Below are positions 1 through 10,395 of a stretch of DNA of 64,000 nucleotides, piece after piece; within the stretch, counting starts at the first letter, position 1; every line of letters begins with the position of its first letter. The stretch lies in NCBI GenBank assembly GCA_009823505.1, contig VZQC01008082.1, positions 1,188,056-1,252,055 on the forward strand. The letters run 5' to 3'. Origin of the DNA: Rhizomys pruinosus. Lineage: Eukaryota; Chordata; Mammalia; Rodentia; Spalacidae. The position numbers and the translations under genes were made by a program. The notes beneath the pieces are model-generated. The model worked only from the letters and a program-made list of their open reading frames with translations. It did no database searches and was not told where the DNA came from.

Positions 1-59
1 TTTCCTTCCCTCTGGTAGGCAATCAGTAACACCGCATGGAGGGAGAAGCTGCTCTGCCT

Positions 60-205
60 GGTGGGCTCTCTGAATGCCCTTGATGAGCAGAGCCCACCTG
101 CATCTCCAACAGTGGACACGCAGCACAAAGCAAAAACAAACCTTTGTTGTTTAAAGCACTGAAATTCCACACTATTACAGCAGCACAGTCAGCTCATCCC
201 GATGG
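60..205 (+). mobile_element. MaLR/MLT-like LTR 3' end fragment
   Basis: The run gaatgcccttgatgagcaga, followed by ctttgttgtttaaagcac and a terminal ttacagcagcaca, resembles the 3' end of ancient ERVL-MaLR (MLT1-type) LTRs. It is degenerate and has no coding content. Family assignment is from memory. Confidence 0.4.
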
Positions 206-239
206 TACACAATTACACATCCACTGAACTTAGGAACTA

Positions 240-360
240 CTGAATTCAGTATTCTTCACGGAGGAGAATCTGAGCTGCACTGAGGTTCAATGAGGAAAGC
301 AGTAGGTCAAGGCCATGGAGGCAGTAGCAGAGCTGGGATAAGAACCCATCTCTTCTGTCT
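240..360 (-). mobile_element. MIR SINE fragment
   Basis: The order of motifs (tgaggttcaatgagga, gtaggtcaaggccatgg, cagagctgggataagaaccc) follows the reverse complement of the MIR core. Confidence 0.5.
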
Positions 361-459
361 CCATCTAAGCTACATATTCTGACTAGAGACAAGCAGAACA
401 TCTGTCACCAGGTGGGACTTGTCAAACTGAATTACTCCAGAGTCCAATCAACCTGTGGG

Positions 460-545
460 TGAGACCCCTGGTGCTGGAAAGAGCAAAGACGAAGGGTCGG
501 CAGTTCTAGGTCCACCATGGAATTAGGGGCCGAGAACATTAGTTT
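460..545 (+). mobile_element. MIR-like fragment
   Basis: It shares gctggaaagagcaaagacga with 2380-2400 and continues like the 5' half of MIR (tctaggtccaccatgg). It is short and degenerate. Confidence 0.35.
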
Positions 546-555
546 CGATTAAAAA

Positions 556-766
556 CATTTTGTATGTGTATGAGTGTGTTTTCCCTGCATGTATGTAAGT
601 GCATCACATGTACACAATGCCTGTGGTGGGCAGAAGAGAGTAATGGTGCCGCTGGAGCTGAAGTTCCAGATGGTTGATAGCTGCCTCGTGGGCTGCGAAC
701 ACCAAACCTGTGTCTCATCTGTAAGAGCAGCCAGTGTTCTTAACTGCTGAGCCATCTGTCCAGCCT
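556..766 (-). mobile_element. B3-type SINE
   Basis: Reverse-strand B2/B3 body: tatgtgtatgagtgtg at the tail side, an internal aagttccagatggtt, and tgagccatctgtccagcct, the complement of the tRNA-derived head. Confidence 0.8.
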
Positions 767-1360
767 CCCAGTTTCAGTTGCTAACCTAGTTTCTGACGCT
801 AACTCACTGCAGGGTCAAAGGCAAGTTACACCACACCCCTGGCTCATGTGCCCAGGAGCAAAACGAGTTGGCAGATTTCAGAGATTTAAAATTCATAGCC
901 CGTATAGAGCCCTGTCAGCAGCTGCCCAAGAGGGAAGGGTGTGCTGCTGTACGGGCAACACTCTAGGCCCTCTTCCCTTCAACCAGAACAATTCTACTTT
1001 CCTCTGATTTATCTGTTTATGCTTTCATAAGTTCCCATCACTGGACTGATGACTATTTAGGTCCCTGCCAGTTCTGAGATTTGTGAATCTAGTTCTTGGA
1101 TTCTGACCAATTATTTACAAATTATAGCTCTGTGGCTAGGAGAAGCAGGAGGCTTCGCCTTATTTTTAGGAAGTTCAAAAGTTTGGTTGGGAAGATGGAA
1201 TTAAGAGGGAGATGGTTTTGGCTCAGACTGTGTACCGGAGTCTGGGATGTGTGCACAGGGGAAGGCGAAGGACTGGTGATGGGAAAGGATGCTGTAGGAG
1301 ACTGCAGGGTGCGTCCCTAGGAGGCCTGGAGAACACATCTTGAGTTCAGAGCTTTATATG

Positions 1361-1554
1361 GAGGCTGAAGGATGGCTCAGCAGTTAAGAGCACTGGCTGC
1401 TTTTGCATTAACACTGGAGTCAGTTCCTAGCACCCTGGTGTTGGCTGACAACTGACTATAACTCCAGTTCTAGGGTATCTGATGCCCTCTTCTGACCACC
1501 AAGGGCATTGTACACACACATGCAGGCAAAACACTCATACATATAAAATAAATC
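1361..1554 (+). mobile_element. B3-type SINE
   Basis: The head gaaggatggctcagcagtta is followed by aagagcactggctgc, tctgatgccctcttctgacc and an AAATAAAT-like tail. Confidence 0.8.
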
Positions 1555-1620
1555 CCAAACTTCATGTGGCTAGTCTCCTCTGAAAAGAAGCTGGGAGGCT
1601 ATCACTTCAAAAATAAACGT

Positions 1621-1745
1621 GACCTGGGCATGGAGGTGCACGCCTTTATCCTAGCATTTGGTTGGCAGAGGCAGGTAGATCTCTGTGAGTATGAGGTCAA
1701 CTTTCTTTATCTAATGAGTTCAAAGCCAACCAGAGATATACAGCA
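1621..1745 (+). mobile_element. B1 SINE, degraded 3' half
   Basis: 7SL-derived B1 head (gggcatggaggtgcacgcct) and centre (cagaggcaggtagatctctg) are clear. The distal half is scrambled and abuts the next SINE. Confidence 0.7.
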
Positions 1746-1749
1746 AGGC

Positions 1750-2016
1750 TTTTTATTTTTATTTATTTATTTTTATTTATTTTTAAATTTTTATTTATTT
1801 CTGTGTATGAATGTACTGTCTGCATGCAAGCCCACGCACCCGTGCTGTACAATGCCTCGGAGGTCAGAAGAGGGTGTCGGAATCCCCTGGAACTGGAGCT
1901 CTCCTGGAATTCGAGTTTCAGACGGCTCTCGGCTGCCATGTGGGTGCTGGGGATCGAACCCGGGTCCTCTACAAGAGCGGTTGGCACTCTTAACCGCTAG
2001 GCCATCTCTCCAGCCC
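1750..2016 (-). mobile_element. B2 SINE
   Basis: Nearly full-length reverse-strand B2: an A/T-rich tail complement, tgaatgtactgtctgcatgc, then ggccatctctccagccc. The flanking tatttattt may be a target duplication. Confidence 0.88.
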
Positions 2017-2136
2017 TATTTATTTATTTTTTAATAAAGGGAGCGGTAATTCTCAGAAGCCACAAGTGGCTTGGCTCTCTCCCTCTCCAAGTCATGACAA
2101 GGAAACTTCCCTATTCTTGGTAAGACCAGGGCTGCA

Positions 2137-2250
2137 TGTATTTTGTGACAGGGTCTCCCTAGCTGATCTGGAGCTCTCTATGTACACTGGCTGGTTCTGA
2201 ACTCACAGAGACCCACCTCTTGCCTCCTGAGCAATGTCATTAAAGGAGTA
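2137..2250 (-). mobile_element. B1 SINE, old
   Basis: tgacagggtctccctagctg and gaactcacagagacccacct are the complement of the B1 3' and central parts. Confidence 0.65.
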
Positions 2251-2299
2251 TACCAACATACTCATCTCTGGATGTACATTTAAACAGACATTCGTCATC

Positions 2300-2535
2300 T
2301 AAGGGGCTGGCTTGGTAGTGCAGGCCTGCAATCCCAGCACTTAGGATTATCTCAAAGTACTCTGAGATAGTGCTCTGATGCTGGAAAGAGCAAAGACGAA
2401 GGATCAGAAGGCAGGTGTTCCAGGCCTGGTCTTGCCATAGAACCTACTAATGACCTTGTAGTCAAGTGCATTATTCAATTTAATAGCCTGGACTATGTAG
2501 CAAGACTGGTCTCCACAAAAGACCAAAAAAGTTAA
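2300..2535 (+). mobile_element. B1 split by a MIR-like fragment
   Basis: A B1 start (gcaggcctgcaatcccagca) at 2320-2345 and a B1-like end (gcctggactatgtagcaaga) near 2488 flank about 110 bp of MIR-like sequence starting gctggaaagagcaaagacga. Confidence 0.4.
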
Positions 2536-2579
2536 GGCTGCATGGGGTGCCCACAAGCCTCCTGCTCTCTCTGACTGAC

Positions 2580-2677
2580 CTTGGTCTCAGAAGTCCTCAG
2601 AAGCTTCATCACCTCCCCTTCTCGGGCATAATCCAAGGGAGTGTGTCCCATTTCATTCCTCTGCAGGGGGTTGGCTC
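2580..2677 (-). CDS. Clpb: CLPB (Skd3) internal exon, last ankyrin repeat
   Basis: A 98-bp exon on the minus strand reads, after two bases completing a Gly codon, 32 codons beginning ANPLQRNEM, continuing [17 protein letters not shown] and ending RTSETK. I recognise this as the last ankyrin repeat of CLPB plus the start of the linker to its AAA+ domain. From memory, human CLPB reads TSEAK here, so the Thr is a likely species difference. The ankyrin signature (G-TPLDYA, then V-KLL) is visible. Splice signals are good: a pyrimidine-rich tract ending tcttcctgccag precedes the exon, and the donor after AAG is gtcagt. Incoming phase is one base from the previous exon; outgoing phase is 0. CLPB is a protein disaggregase of the mitochondrial intermembrane space in which ankyrin repeats precede a single ClpB/Hsp100-type ATPase module. 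The Walker motifs lie in later exons, at lower coordinates outside the window. No frameshift or stop is present. Confidence 0.93.
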
Positions 2678-2699
2678 CTGGCAGGAAGAGAAGGATAAA

Positions 2700-3195
2700 T
2701 TGTCATGGGCTCAATGAGTGGTCAGTGGGTCCTCAATCTTCACTTAAAAGGTGGCTTGGGGTCTCAATTCAGTCTGAGGAGTCCTCACAGAAATCTTGCC
2801 AGACTGCAGAACAGCAGGAAAAACTTATCAAGTTGCTCCAGAAGTAGAGTATGTAGTCCTCCCTGACAGAGGTCAGGGTATGAGGGCCTCCTACATGTGC
2901 ATGTACACATGCAGATATGTTGTGCATATACGACTACATGCAGCTGAGTGCACCAGCAAAACATCAGATAAAAACATACATAGATTCACACACCCAACAC
3001 AAATGTCAACAGCCACATTCCTACATAGCATATATGCACTGAAATGTCTGCAGAGCTCAGTACACCTGCACACAGGTGAGCACTCATTCACAAAGCCATG
3101 CACCAGGGCTCCTTCCTAACACAGAACAGAGCAACAGAAACAAACAGGTCTTCCTCTGTTCCACTCTCTCTTAATATCTGCATTATTTTCCTTTA
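2700..3195. other. Unique intronic stretch beside the exon
   Basis: No repeat or exon is recognised. It contains an alternating purine-pyrimidine tract of gcatgtacacatgcag type near 2898. Confidence 0.5.
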
Positions 3196-3196
3196 A

Positions 3197-3391
3197 GAAG
3201 GGGTGTCAACCATGTAGCCCTGGCTAGCCTAGAACTTGCTATGTAGAGTGAGCTGGCTTCAAACTCATGGCACCCAGGTGGTGTCTGAGTTATGGACAGT
3301 TGTTAGCTATTGGATAGGTGCTGGGAATCAAACCCAGGTCCTCTGCAACAGCAGCCAGTGCTCTTAACCACTGAGCCATCACTCGAACCCC
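3197..3391 (-). mobile_element. B1 fragment joined to a B2/B3 fragment
   Basis: 3197-3275 resembles a reverse-strand B1 (catgtagccctggctagcct). 3280-3391 is the head half of a reverse-strand B2/B3 (aacccaggtcctctgcaaca, cttaaccactgagccatc). Confidence 0.6.
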
Positions 3392-3424
3392 AAGTGTAAC
3401 ATTTTAAATGCACACCATTTTTTT

Positions 3425-3665
3425 GTGTTTTAAACTCAAAAGTTTGTGCAACTTCACTACTACCTAATTTTCCCTCTTCCCTGAAGAAAGATCACACACC
3501 TGTTTTCAAACACACCAGTGGTTGGCTTTGTCTCTTTACGGCTATTTCCAATGGAATTATGCAATGTGTGCCCTTCTATGCAGGCCGGCTTCTACTTAGC
3601 ATGCTTTCAGGGTGAATAGACTCTGATCTGTGTCAACACTAGATCTTGTTCTCTACCAGCTGAAG
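3425..3665 (-). mobile_element. Ancient L1 (L1M-type) fragment
   Basis: The text around caatggaattatgcaatgtg and cttctacttagcatgctttc matches, in order, the antisense of old mammalian L1 3' regions. Strand and family are from memory. Confidence 0.45.
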
Positions 3666-3789
3666 GACAGACGAGATATCTCCCCTCTTTGCCTGTTACG
3701 AACAGCACTGTTAGGAACACTTACAGATAGGACGTCTGCGTGTGCGCACGTGTGCGCATTCCTTGCTGCTGTTTTTGTTTTCCCTTTTC

Positions 3790-4020
3790 TTTTAAAATTT
3801 TTTAAATTTTATTTATTTTTTATGTGTATGAATGTACTGTCTGCACGTAGGTTTGTGCACCTGTGTTGTGCAATGCTGAGGAGGTCAGAAGAAGGTGTCA
3901 GATTCCCCTGGAACTGGAGTCAAAGACGGTTCTCAGCCACCATGTGGATGCTGGGGATCGAACCCAGGTCCTCTGCAAGAGCAGTCGGCGCTCTTAACTG
4001 CTAGGCTATCTCTCCAGCCC
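3790..4020 (-). mobile_element. B2 SINE
   Basis: Reverse-strand B2 with tgaatgtactgtctgcacgt, an internal aactggagtcaaagacggtt and the end ctatctctccagcccc. Confidence 0.87.
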
Positions 4021-4191
4021 CTTTCTGGCCTTTTTAAAATGTGAAAGATAACACCCGAAAGATCATTCAATACTAGAATATATAGACACTGTATTAGCCT
4101 GTTCACATAGCAAAGTTCCCAAAGTGTGGGTTTATAAAGAAGTTCATTTAGGTCACAGTTTTGGAGGCTGAAGGTCTAAACAGCATGGTTT

Positions 4192-5086
4192 GGTACCTCA
4201 CTATAGTGACCAGGCTGGCCTTGCGAGGGTATCTCACTATAGTGACCAGACTGGCCTTGAGATGGTACCTCACTATAGTGACCAGGCTGGCCTTGAGATG
4301 GTATCTCACTATAGTGACCAGGCTGGCCTTGAGATGGTATCTCACTCTAGTGACCAGGCTGGCCTTGAGATGGTATCTCACTCTAGTGACCAGGTTGGCC
4401 TTGAGATGGTATCTCACTATAGTGACCAGGCTGGCCTTGAGATGGTATCTCACTATAGTGACCAGGCTGGTCTTTAGATGGTACCTCATTATAGTGACCA
4501 GGCTGGCCTTGAGATGGTACCTCACTATGGAGACCAGGCTGGCCTTGAGATAGTACCTTACTATGGAGACCAGGCTGGTCTTAAGATGGTACCTCACTAT
4601 AGTGACAGGCTGTCTTGAGATGGTACCTCACTATAGTGACAGGCTGTCTTGAGATGGTACCTCACTATAGTGACCAGACTGGCCTTGAGATGGTACCTCA
4701 CTATAGTGACCAGGCTGGTCTTGAGATGGTAACTCACTATAGTGACCAGGCTGGCCTTGAGATGGTATCTCACTATAGTGACCAGGTTGGCCTTGAGATG
4801 GTACCTCACGATAGTGACCAGGTTAGCCTTGAGATGCTATCTCAGTATAGTGACCAGGCTGGCCTTGAGATGCTATCTCACTATAGTGACCAGGCTGGCC
4901 TCGAGATGCTATCTCACTATAGTGACCAGGCTAGCCTTGAGATGGTACCTCACTATGGAGACCAGGCTGACCTTGAGATGGTATCTCACTATAGTGACCA
5001 GGCTAGCCTTGAGATGGTACCTCACTATAGTGACCAGGCTAGCCTTGAGATGGTATCTCACTATGGAGACCAGGCTGGTCTTGAAT
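4192..5086. repeat. 36-bp minisatellite, about 25 units, derived from antisense B1
   Basis: Units of about 36 bp have the form ctcactatagtgaccaggct, then ggccttgagatggtat. They correspond to the B1 segment that normally reads tatgtagaccaggctggcc, and the array runs directly into an antisense B1 remnant at 5087-5150. Most units carry the perfect 12-bp palindrome tcactatagtga; a minority retain the more B1-like tatggagacc. Because 36 is divisible by 3, several frames stay open on both strands (12-residue repeats such as SHYSDQAGLEMV). There is no start context or conservation to suggest a protein. Two units near 4600-4660 have small deletions. Confidence 0.95.
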
Positions 5087-5150
5087 TCAAAATTCTCTTA
5101 CCTCCAATTCCCGAGTGCTAGTGCTTTATAGGTGTGGGCCACTAAGCCTT
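5087..5150 (-). mobile_element. Antisense B1 remnant at the minisatellite edge
   Basis: gtgctttataggtgtgggcc corresponds to the antisense B1 head. It identifies the element from which the array expanded. Confidence 0.6.
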
Positions 5151-5154
5151 TCTT

Positions 5155-5282
5155 TTTTCTTTTTCTTTAGGGATCTTCCAAGTTGCCCAGATGAACACCT
5201 AGCTAGGATCAAGCATTCCTCCTGCCTCAGCCTTCTGAGTACTGGGACTACCAGTACACACCCCCATGCCTGACTGTGGCTA
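5155..5282 (-). mobile_element. Old 7SL-derived monomer (B1/PB1-like)
   Basis: aagttgcccagatgaacacc, tcctgcctcagccttctgag and gggactaccagtacacaccc follow antisense 7SL/Alu-monomer order and are closer to proto-B1 than to the modern local B1. Confidence 0.5.
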
Positions 5283-5339
5283 TGTATCTTCATGTCTCTT
5301 GAGTGGATGCCTTGGAGTGATAATAACAACATCACTAGT

Positions 5340-5490
5340 ATGTATTCGTCTCTTATTTTGTGCCTGGCTCTGTATTTCTTGTGTATTTTATCATTTAACC
5401 TTCACAACCCTGAGGTATGAAAAAATCCCCAAGATACAGACATAGAACCTGGGCTCAGAGAAGTGCAGTAACTAGCCCAAGGCCAGGAAA
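5340..5490 (-). mobile_element. MIR SINE
   Basis: tttaaccttcacaaccctga, then gggctcagagaagtgcagta and gcccaaggccaggaa follow the antisense MIR core. Confidence 0.6.
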
Positions 5491-5954
5491 CTAGGTCTAT
5501 TGTTTTGATCCATGAGTCCATCTGATCCTGTTTTTCCCAATTCCAATTCACTCTCCTTGGAGTGGTGATGATGCACCCCAAATCCTCTAGTGGCCTTTCA
5601 CTGTCTATAGGACAAAGAATGGATTAGCAAGGGGGCGGGATGTCTCAGCAAGGAAGGATCTTCCTGCCTCAACACTGTGTTCACTGAACATGTCTTCTGA
5701 GGTTAGCCTCTTCCCCCACAGCCTAGGCAAATAGCCACACATGAATGCTGAAGTGCTTACTAACACTGGTAGGGTTTTAGGATCTCTGAAGAACTCAGAG
5801 GCTCTGACAGGGCTTCATTCTTTCTTTCTGACCTGTTGGAACTCACTGGGCACTTCATATCTGCAAGGCTCTGTAAGTAAGACAGGGACCGGAAGGCCAA
5901 TGGATAATTTAATTTTTAAAAATAGAGTTTAAAATTTAAATTTAATGATTTAAA

Positions 5955-6112
5955 AATTTTTTCTTTAGTCTTTCTGAGACAGGGTCTCCCTGAAGCCCCA
6001 GCTGGCCTGGAACTCACTATGGAGACCAGGCTAGCCTTGAACTTACAGAGATCCACCTGCCTCTGCCCCCCAAGTTCTGGGATTAAAGGCATGTGCCACC
6101 AGCCTAGCATGA
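5955..6112 (-). mobile_element. B1 SINE
   Basis: tgagacagggtctccctgaa through ctgggattaaaggcatgtgc is a nearly complete reverse-strand B1. Confidence 0.87.
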
Positions 6113-6114
6113 TT

Positions 6115-6327
6115 TTATTTTTAATTGTGTGTGTGCATGTGTGTGTGCCTGTGCGTGTGTGCGTGAACACCTGTATGTGTATGCCTGTGGAGGCCAGAGA
6201 CATTGGATTCCTGTTGAGCTGGAGTTACAGGTGGTTGCAAGCTGCCTGACGTGGGTGCTAGGAATTGAACTTGGGATCCTCTGCAAAAGCAGTTCATACT
6301 CTTAACTGCTAAGCCATCTTCCCAGAT
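6115..6327 (-). mobile_element. B3-type SINE with internal TG expansion
   Basis: A TG/CG-rich tail complement (gtgtgtgcctgtgcgtgtgt), then ctgtggaggccagagacatt and taactgctaagccatcttcc. Confidence 0.8.
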
Positions 6328-6357
6328 CCCTCCCCCTTCTTTCTTATACTTAAAAAC

Positions 6358-6468
6358 CTTTTTTTTTTGCAGACAAGCTGGCCTTAATTCACTATGAGCC
6401 TAGGCTGGTCTTAAACTTGGCCTCCTGAGTGCTGGGAGGATATAGGCATATGCCACCACATTGGAGTT
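6358..6468 (-). mobile_element. Truncated B1 SINE
   Basis: Shortened reverse-strand B1 (gacaagctggccttaattca, ctcctgagtgctgggaggat) with an internal deletion of the agatc region. Confidence 0.65.
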
Positions 6469-6469
6469 T

Positions 6470-8675
6470 TTTTTTTTAATCCCTCCTGACTGCTCTGTGG
6501 CAAGAGAGAACTCAGCTGCTGTTGCTTCGTCATAAGATCTCTTTCGAGTCCTCTCCAGAGTCCTCCCTGTGACCAGTCTTTCCATCTCATTTGGTGGTTC
6601 CCTTTCCTGTCTTTAAGAAGGGGTATCACTTGAGTTTGAATCTAACACAAATTCAGCTGTCCAAGAGCTGAAGGCGACGAGAGAAGCACACTGACATGAC
6701 AGTGACAGGCTTGGTGACCAGTGTGCTGAAGAGAGGACAGACTGACAAGTACCATGGGGCTCAGGAGACACAATGTGCTCAGGGTACATTGTCCTGGAGT
6801 GGCCCTGCTCTCTGGGCGCTGGGCTTGAAGGGGGTCTTGCAAGGGTGGAGGGCTCAGTGCCAGACAGTGACCCCACAATTCCTGCAGCACGGCAGAAGCA
6901 GGGGAGCCACAAGTGGGGGCTCTTTTTTCTCTGACAGCCTTGAGGGGAGCTCTGCTATCAGACAAGGACCATGTGCATTGGGAAGACCTCTGGGGGGAGA
7001 AACCAACAGACAAAGGAGGAGAAATGGCAGGGAAGAAGTGGGAGAGGGAAGAGGGAAGAGAAGGGGAGAGAAGACACTGCCCGAGAAGAAAGGGGAGATC
7101 AGCCACTCCAAACGAGCGCTGTCAGTGATCTATATTTGCTTACAGAATGAAAAATGTGCGCCATAAACATTGGCCACTGAGTAATTTCTAGTAGGAGTTG
7201 TGTCACTTCTTATAAAGGATGGGATGGGGACAGGTAGGACATTTCTGCACCTGGGCCAGCTAGCACAGGGGCTTCTTTTACAGCAGTGCTGGGTCTGGTT
7301 CCAGCCCAGGAGGCTCTCGGGTCAAGCTAATCGCAGGGGTGGGCGAGGGGCAGCAGGGTTCTCCAAGGTTCTGGAGCCTCAGGGCAGCACGTCTGCCCCC
7401 ACTTTAGGAAGGCTGAGGCACCTGGATAATGTCCATCCAATATTACTGCCCCAGCCCCACACCCTCCATCTGACTTGACTAATTGCTCTAATAATTGATA
7501 GAACCTGACTTCTACCACTGATCGATTTCACCTCCACGACCAACGGCCACAAACCATTACACTCCAATAAATAACCACGCTGGGCCTCACCCGGCTGCCC
7601 TCTCCGGGGGCATCAGGATGGCTTGTGCCCTGGCCTGACCTCCCCTTGCCTCCCACCCAGGGCCCCTCCAGGCCAAGCAGCTGGTCTAGAGAGCCAGGCC
7701 TCTGGGAGCAAGTGAGAAAGCTGGACGGAGGTGGAGTGCTAATCGCAGGCCATCCGTCACTTCCCACTGGCTGTCTGGGGCTGGGGTGAACACCTGGAGC
7801 ACCCTAGGCAGTGGGGCGCAGGACCCCTCCTTCCTTTCCTGCTCTAGATTAGTTGTCCCAGCTTATAATATTTGATAAATAGCTGCCTGGCTTCCTGGCA
7901 GCACGGCTGTGGCTGCGCCTGCCTGCTACAGCTGTGGAAGGTCACTCATTGGGGAAATATGTTTCTGTCAATGGTATTGAAAAAAGTTTAGTGGAGTGAC
8001 AGGCCTCAATTTTTCAAATTTTATTAACTCCATCCTCTTAACCATTTGTCTTGAATTCCTCCAGATTCTGGGGGATCTGTCAATAGGGATTGGGCCCAGA
8101 AAGTAGGGCAGACGGTAGGTGGGTGGGTCCCAGTCATGGTGCTGGCTGCTGGCACTGTGGCTGGCTGGGGTCTCCTCACCCAGGGCAGGTGAAGACAGTG
8201 GAAAGGGTGCTGGTGAGAGAAGCGTAGCTCACGGGTGCCTTGGAGTCTACTTTGATTTGACACAATCACAGATGCTCCAAGGGAAAAAAAGACCTTAATG
8301 ATGAGCTCTTCTAATTCTCGAGAAGTCACTTCCCTTCTGCTGCATACAGAGCAGGTCGTCCCCCTCCTGCCCCAGCATCCAGCATCAGGATCACAGCCCT
8401 CCAAGGCTTTCTCAATTCAGTGTGTGCAGACTCCTTCCCATATGAACTGATGTCTCTTACCGACTTTATTTTGGTTTTCCTACAAACACTTGTCCATCTT
8501 TTAAGACTGAGTCTGGCTTCTCCTTTGGAAGGTCTTCCTTAGTACTCTCCCATGAGCTGTCTGGGGCTGGAGTAAATTCCTGAAGCACCCAACAAAGTTG
8601 GGCACCATCCTCTGTGTTCCCATAGCCTTCCACCTGTCTTCTGCATGGATCCCTCAGCATTAAAGACTATCCTAT
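6470..8675. promoter_or_regulatory. SINE-free, GC-rich intronic block; candidate conserved noncoding element
   Basis: About 2.2 kb without a recognisable SINE, unusual in this window. It contains a purine-rich run (about 7000-7095), a homeodomain-like AT cluster (attgctctaataattgatag near 7483), CAGCTG E-boxes near 7680 and 7930, and agcttataatatttgataaa near 7860. No splice-flanked open frame matched CLPB. A regulatory role is inference only. Confidence 0.3.
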
Positions 8676-8677
8676 CA

Positions 8678-8838
8678 GCTGGGTATGGTGGCACACGCCT
8701 TTAATCCTAGCACTTGGGAGGCAGAGGCAGGCGGATCTCTGTGAGTTCAAGGCCAGCCTGGTCTACAGAGCGAGTTCCAGGCCAGCTGGGGCTATAGGAA
8801 GACTTTGTCTCGAAAAGACGAAGAAAAAAAAAAAAAAA
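8678..8838 (+). mobile_element. B1 SINE with target-site duplication
   Basis: Full B1 (gctgggtatggtggcacacg to a poly-A tail) flanked by direct copies of gactatcctatca at about 8665 and 8841. Confidence 0.93.
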
Positions 8839-8849
8839 AAGACTATCCT

Positions 8850-9770
8850 ATCAAAGACAGTGCTTCACAAGTATGTCTAATACATTGTCGCCTTCTGGCT
8901 ACACACCAGCACTGGGCCCAGCACAGATGTTCCACCATGCTTGCCAGAAAAATGAATTGTTTCTCCCAGGTGCTAACTTCTGAGGTCAAGAGAACTGGTG
9001 TTCTTTCTGCTGGAAGAGCCTTTCTGACATCAAGGGTTTGATCATATCCCTTGTTCCTGCAGACTAAGGAGGCGAGACTCTTCCACGGTCCCAGATGCCT
9101 CTCCACCTGTACTAACCACTTCCTCAGTGAGAAGTGGGCATGTGCGAGTTGGATAGAGAGGCCTATTTGTTGTTCTGGTGAGAGGACTGAAATTTGGACA
9201 ACTGGTGGGACTGGGGTGTCCTCTGGGCAGATGGGAAGAGCCGGAAACCCGGGGAGTGGAGGGAAGAGGCTGCCACTCCCCACCCTGTAACCATGCCCTG
9301 TGTTAGCCTCTGCCAACCTCATATCAAAGACAATGTGCACAAGGTGGCTTAAACACTGTAAAGGGTGACACAGATACGTCAAGCCACTGCTGTCTCTAAT
9401 ACGGAAGCAGTCTCCGCTCCCCAGCTGCTGCCCACACAGCCTTTCTGCACATCCACTCCACACTCCTGCACTTTCCACGACACCTGCTTCCCCTCTTAAC
9501 TGGAGCTGGCAGGGCTAGGGAGGACACTTGCTTTCTCTTTCTGGTGGTGATGACTGCTATCTTGCCTACCTCTATGGGAGTTGTGAGGATACACAGAAAG
9601 TTTGAATATGGTTGAAAAAAGGATTGGTCAGGAAGACAGAGATCTCTTCCACCCACTCTCCCTTTCCACATTTACTGTGTTCCCGTCATCCTGATTTCCG
9701 AAGTCTCTTTACTATCCTCTAATGAGGAGCTTTGGGTAAGTATCATAAGTCCTTTTTAAGCTCAAAGAGG
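8850..9770. other. Unique intronic stretch
   Basis: No repeat, exon or RNA gene recognised. Open frames here lack splice context matching CLPB. Confidence 0.5.
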
Positions 9771-9771
9771 T

Positions 9772-10003
9772 CTGCACTGGAAAGATGGCCTAGAGGTTAA
9801 GAGCGCCAACTGCTCTTGCAGAGGACCCTGGTTCGATTCCCAGCACCCACATGGCGGCTGAGAACCGTCTGTAACTCCAGTTCCAGGGGAATTCAACACC
9901 CTTTTCTGACCTCCTTGGCATTGCACGACATGGGTGCACAAACCTACATGCAGACAGTACATTCATATTACATAAAAAATAAAAAATAAATAAATTTAAA
10001 AAA
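9772..10003 (+). mobile_element. B2 SINE
   Basis: tggaaagatggcctagaggt, through gaggaccctggttcgattcc, to an AAATAAATAAAT tail. Similar flanks caaagaggtc and cagagaggtc suggest a target duplication. Confidence 0.9.
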
Positions 10004-10395
10004 AGATCAGAGAGGTCAATATGGATTAGTATTTTTGGTAGTGAGCTCTCCATCACAGAAGCATTCAGAGATGGTGGCTACATCAGGCAAGCCGTGTGCT
10101 TTCCCTGCCACCACACTCATCCTAGGCTGGCATCAAGGCTGGTCCTGCTTCTGACTCCTTACATCCTACTCATTCTTCAAGGCCCCAGGTCCAGTGATCT
10201 TCCCTCTGGGCCCCCGCTATTCCCCTTAGTCCCCTTTCTGGTCCTGTCTGCCACATTTCAGTTTAGCTGTCACAGGCAGTGTACTTAACTCCTCAGGCCA
10301 GAAACTGAGCAGCTCCTCTCTGCATTTCCAGGGACATGTTGGGGGGAGCCCAGGGAGCACAGTGGTTGTGACAGTGCATCCCAACCTCCTGGATT

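Larger units (their letters stand above)
1..2579 (-). other. Clpb: CLPB intron 3' of the exon (partial)
   Basis: This is the stretch between the exon's donor and the window edge. The next exon should start near YQEKQ, and no such coding sequence is visible here. It holds old LTR and MIR remnants, B3, B2 and B1 SINEs, and otherwise unremarkable DNA at 768-1360 and 2040-2135. Confidence 0.75.

Noticed and set aside
4192..5086. T7-type promoter or protein-coding repeat array
   Set aside because: The actcactatag-like word arises from a B1 segment and no phage context exists. Open frames result from a unit length divisible by three.
6642..7166. Overlapping open frames of about 150 codons on both strands near 6.6-7.2 kb
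   Set aside because: GC- and purine-rich sequence is stop-poor by composition. No splice sites, start context or recognisable domain support either strand.
8843..9478. 211-codon minus-strand open frame
   Set aside because: It begins in unique intron and ends inside a B1-flanking region. The peptide has no recognisable domain and does not match CLPB.
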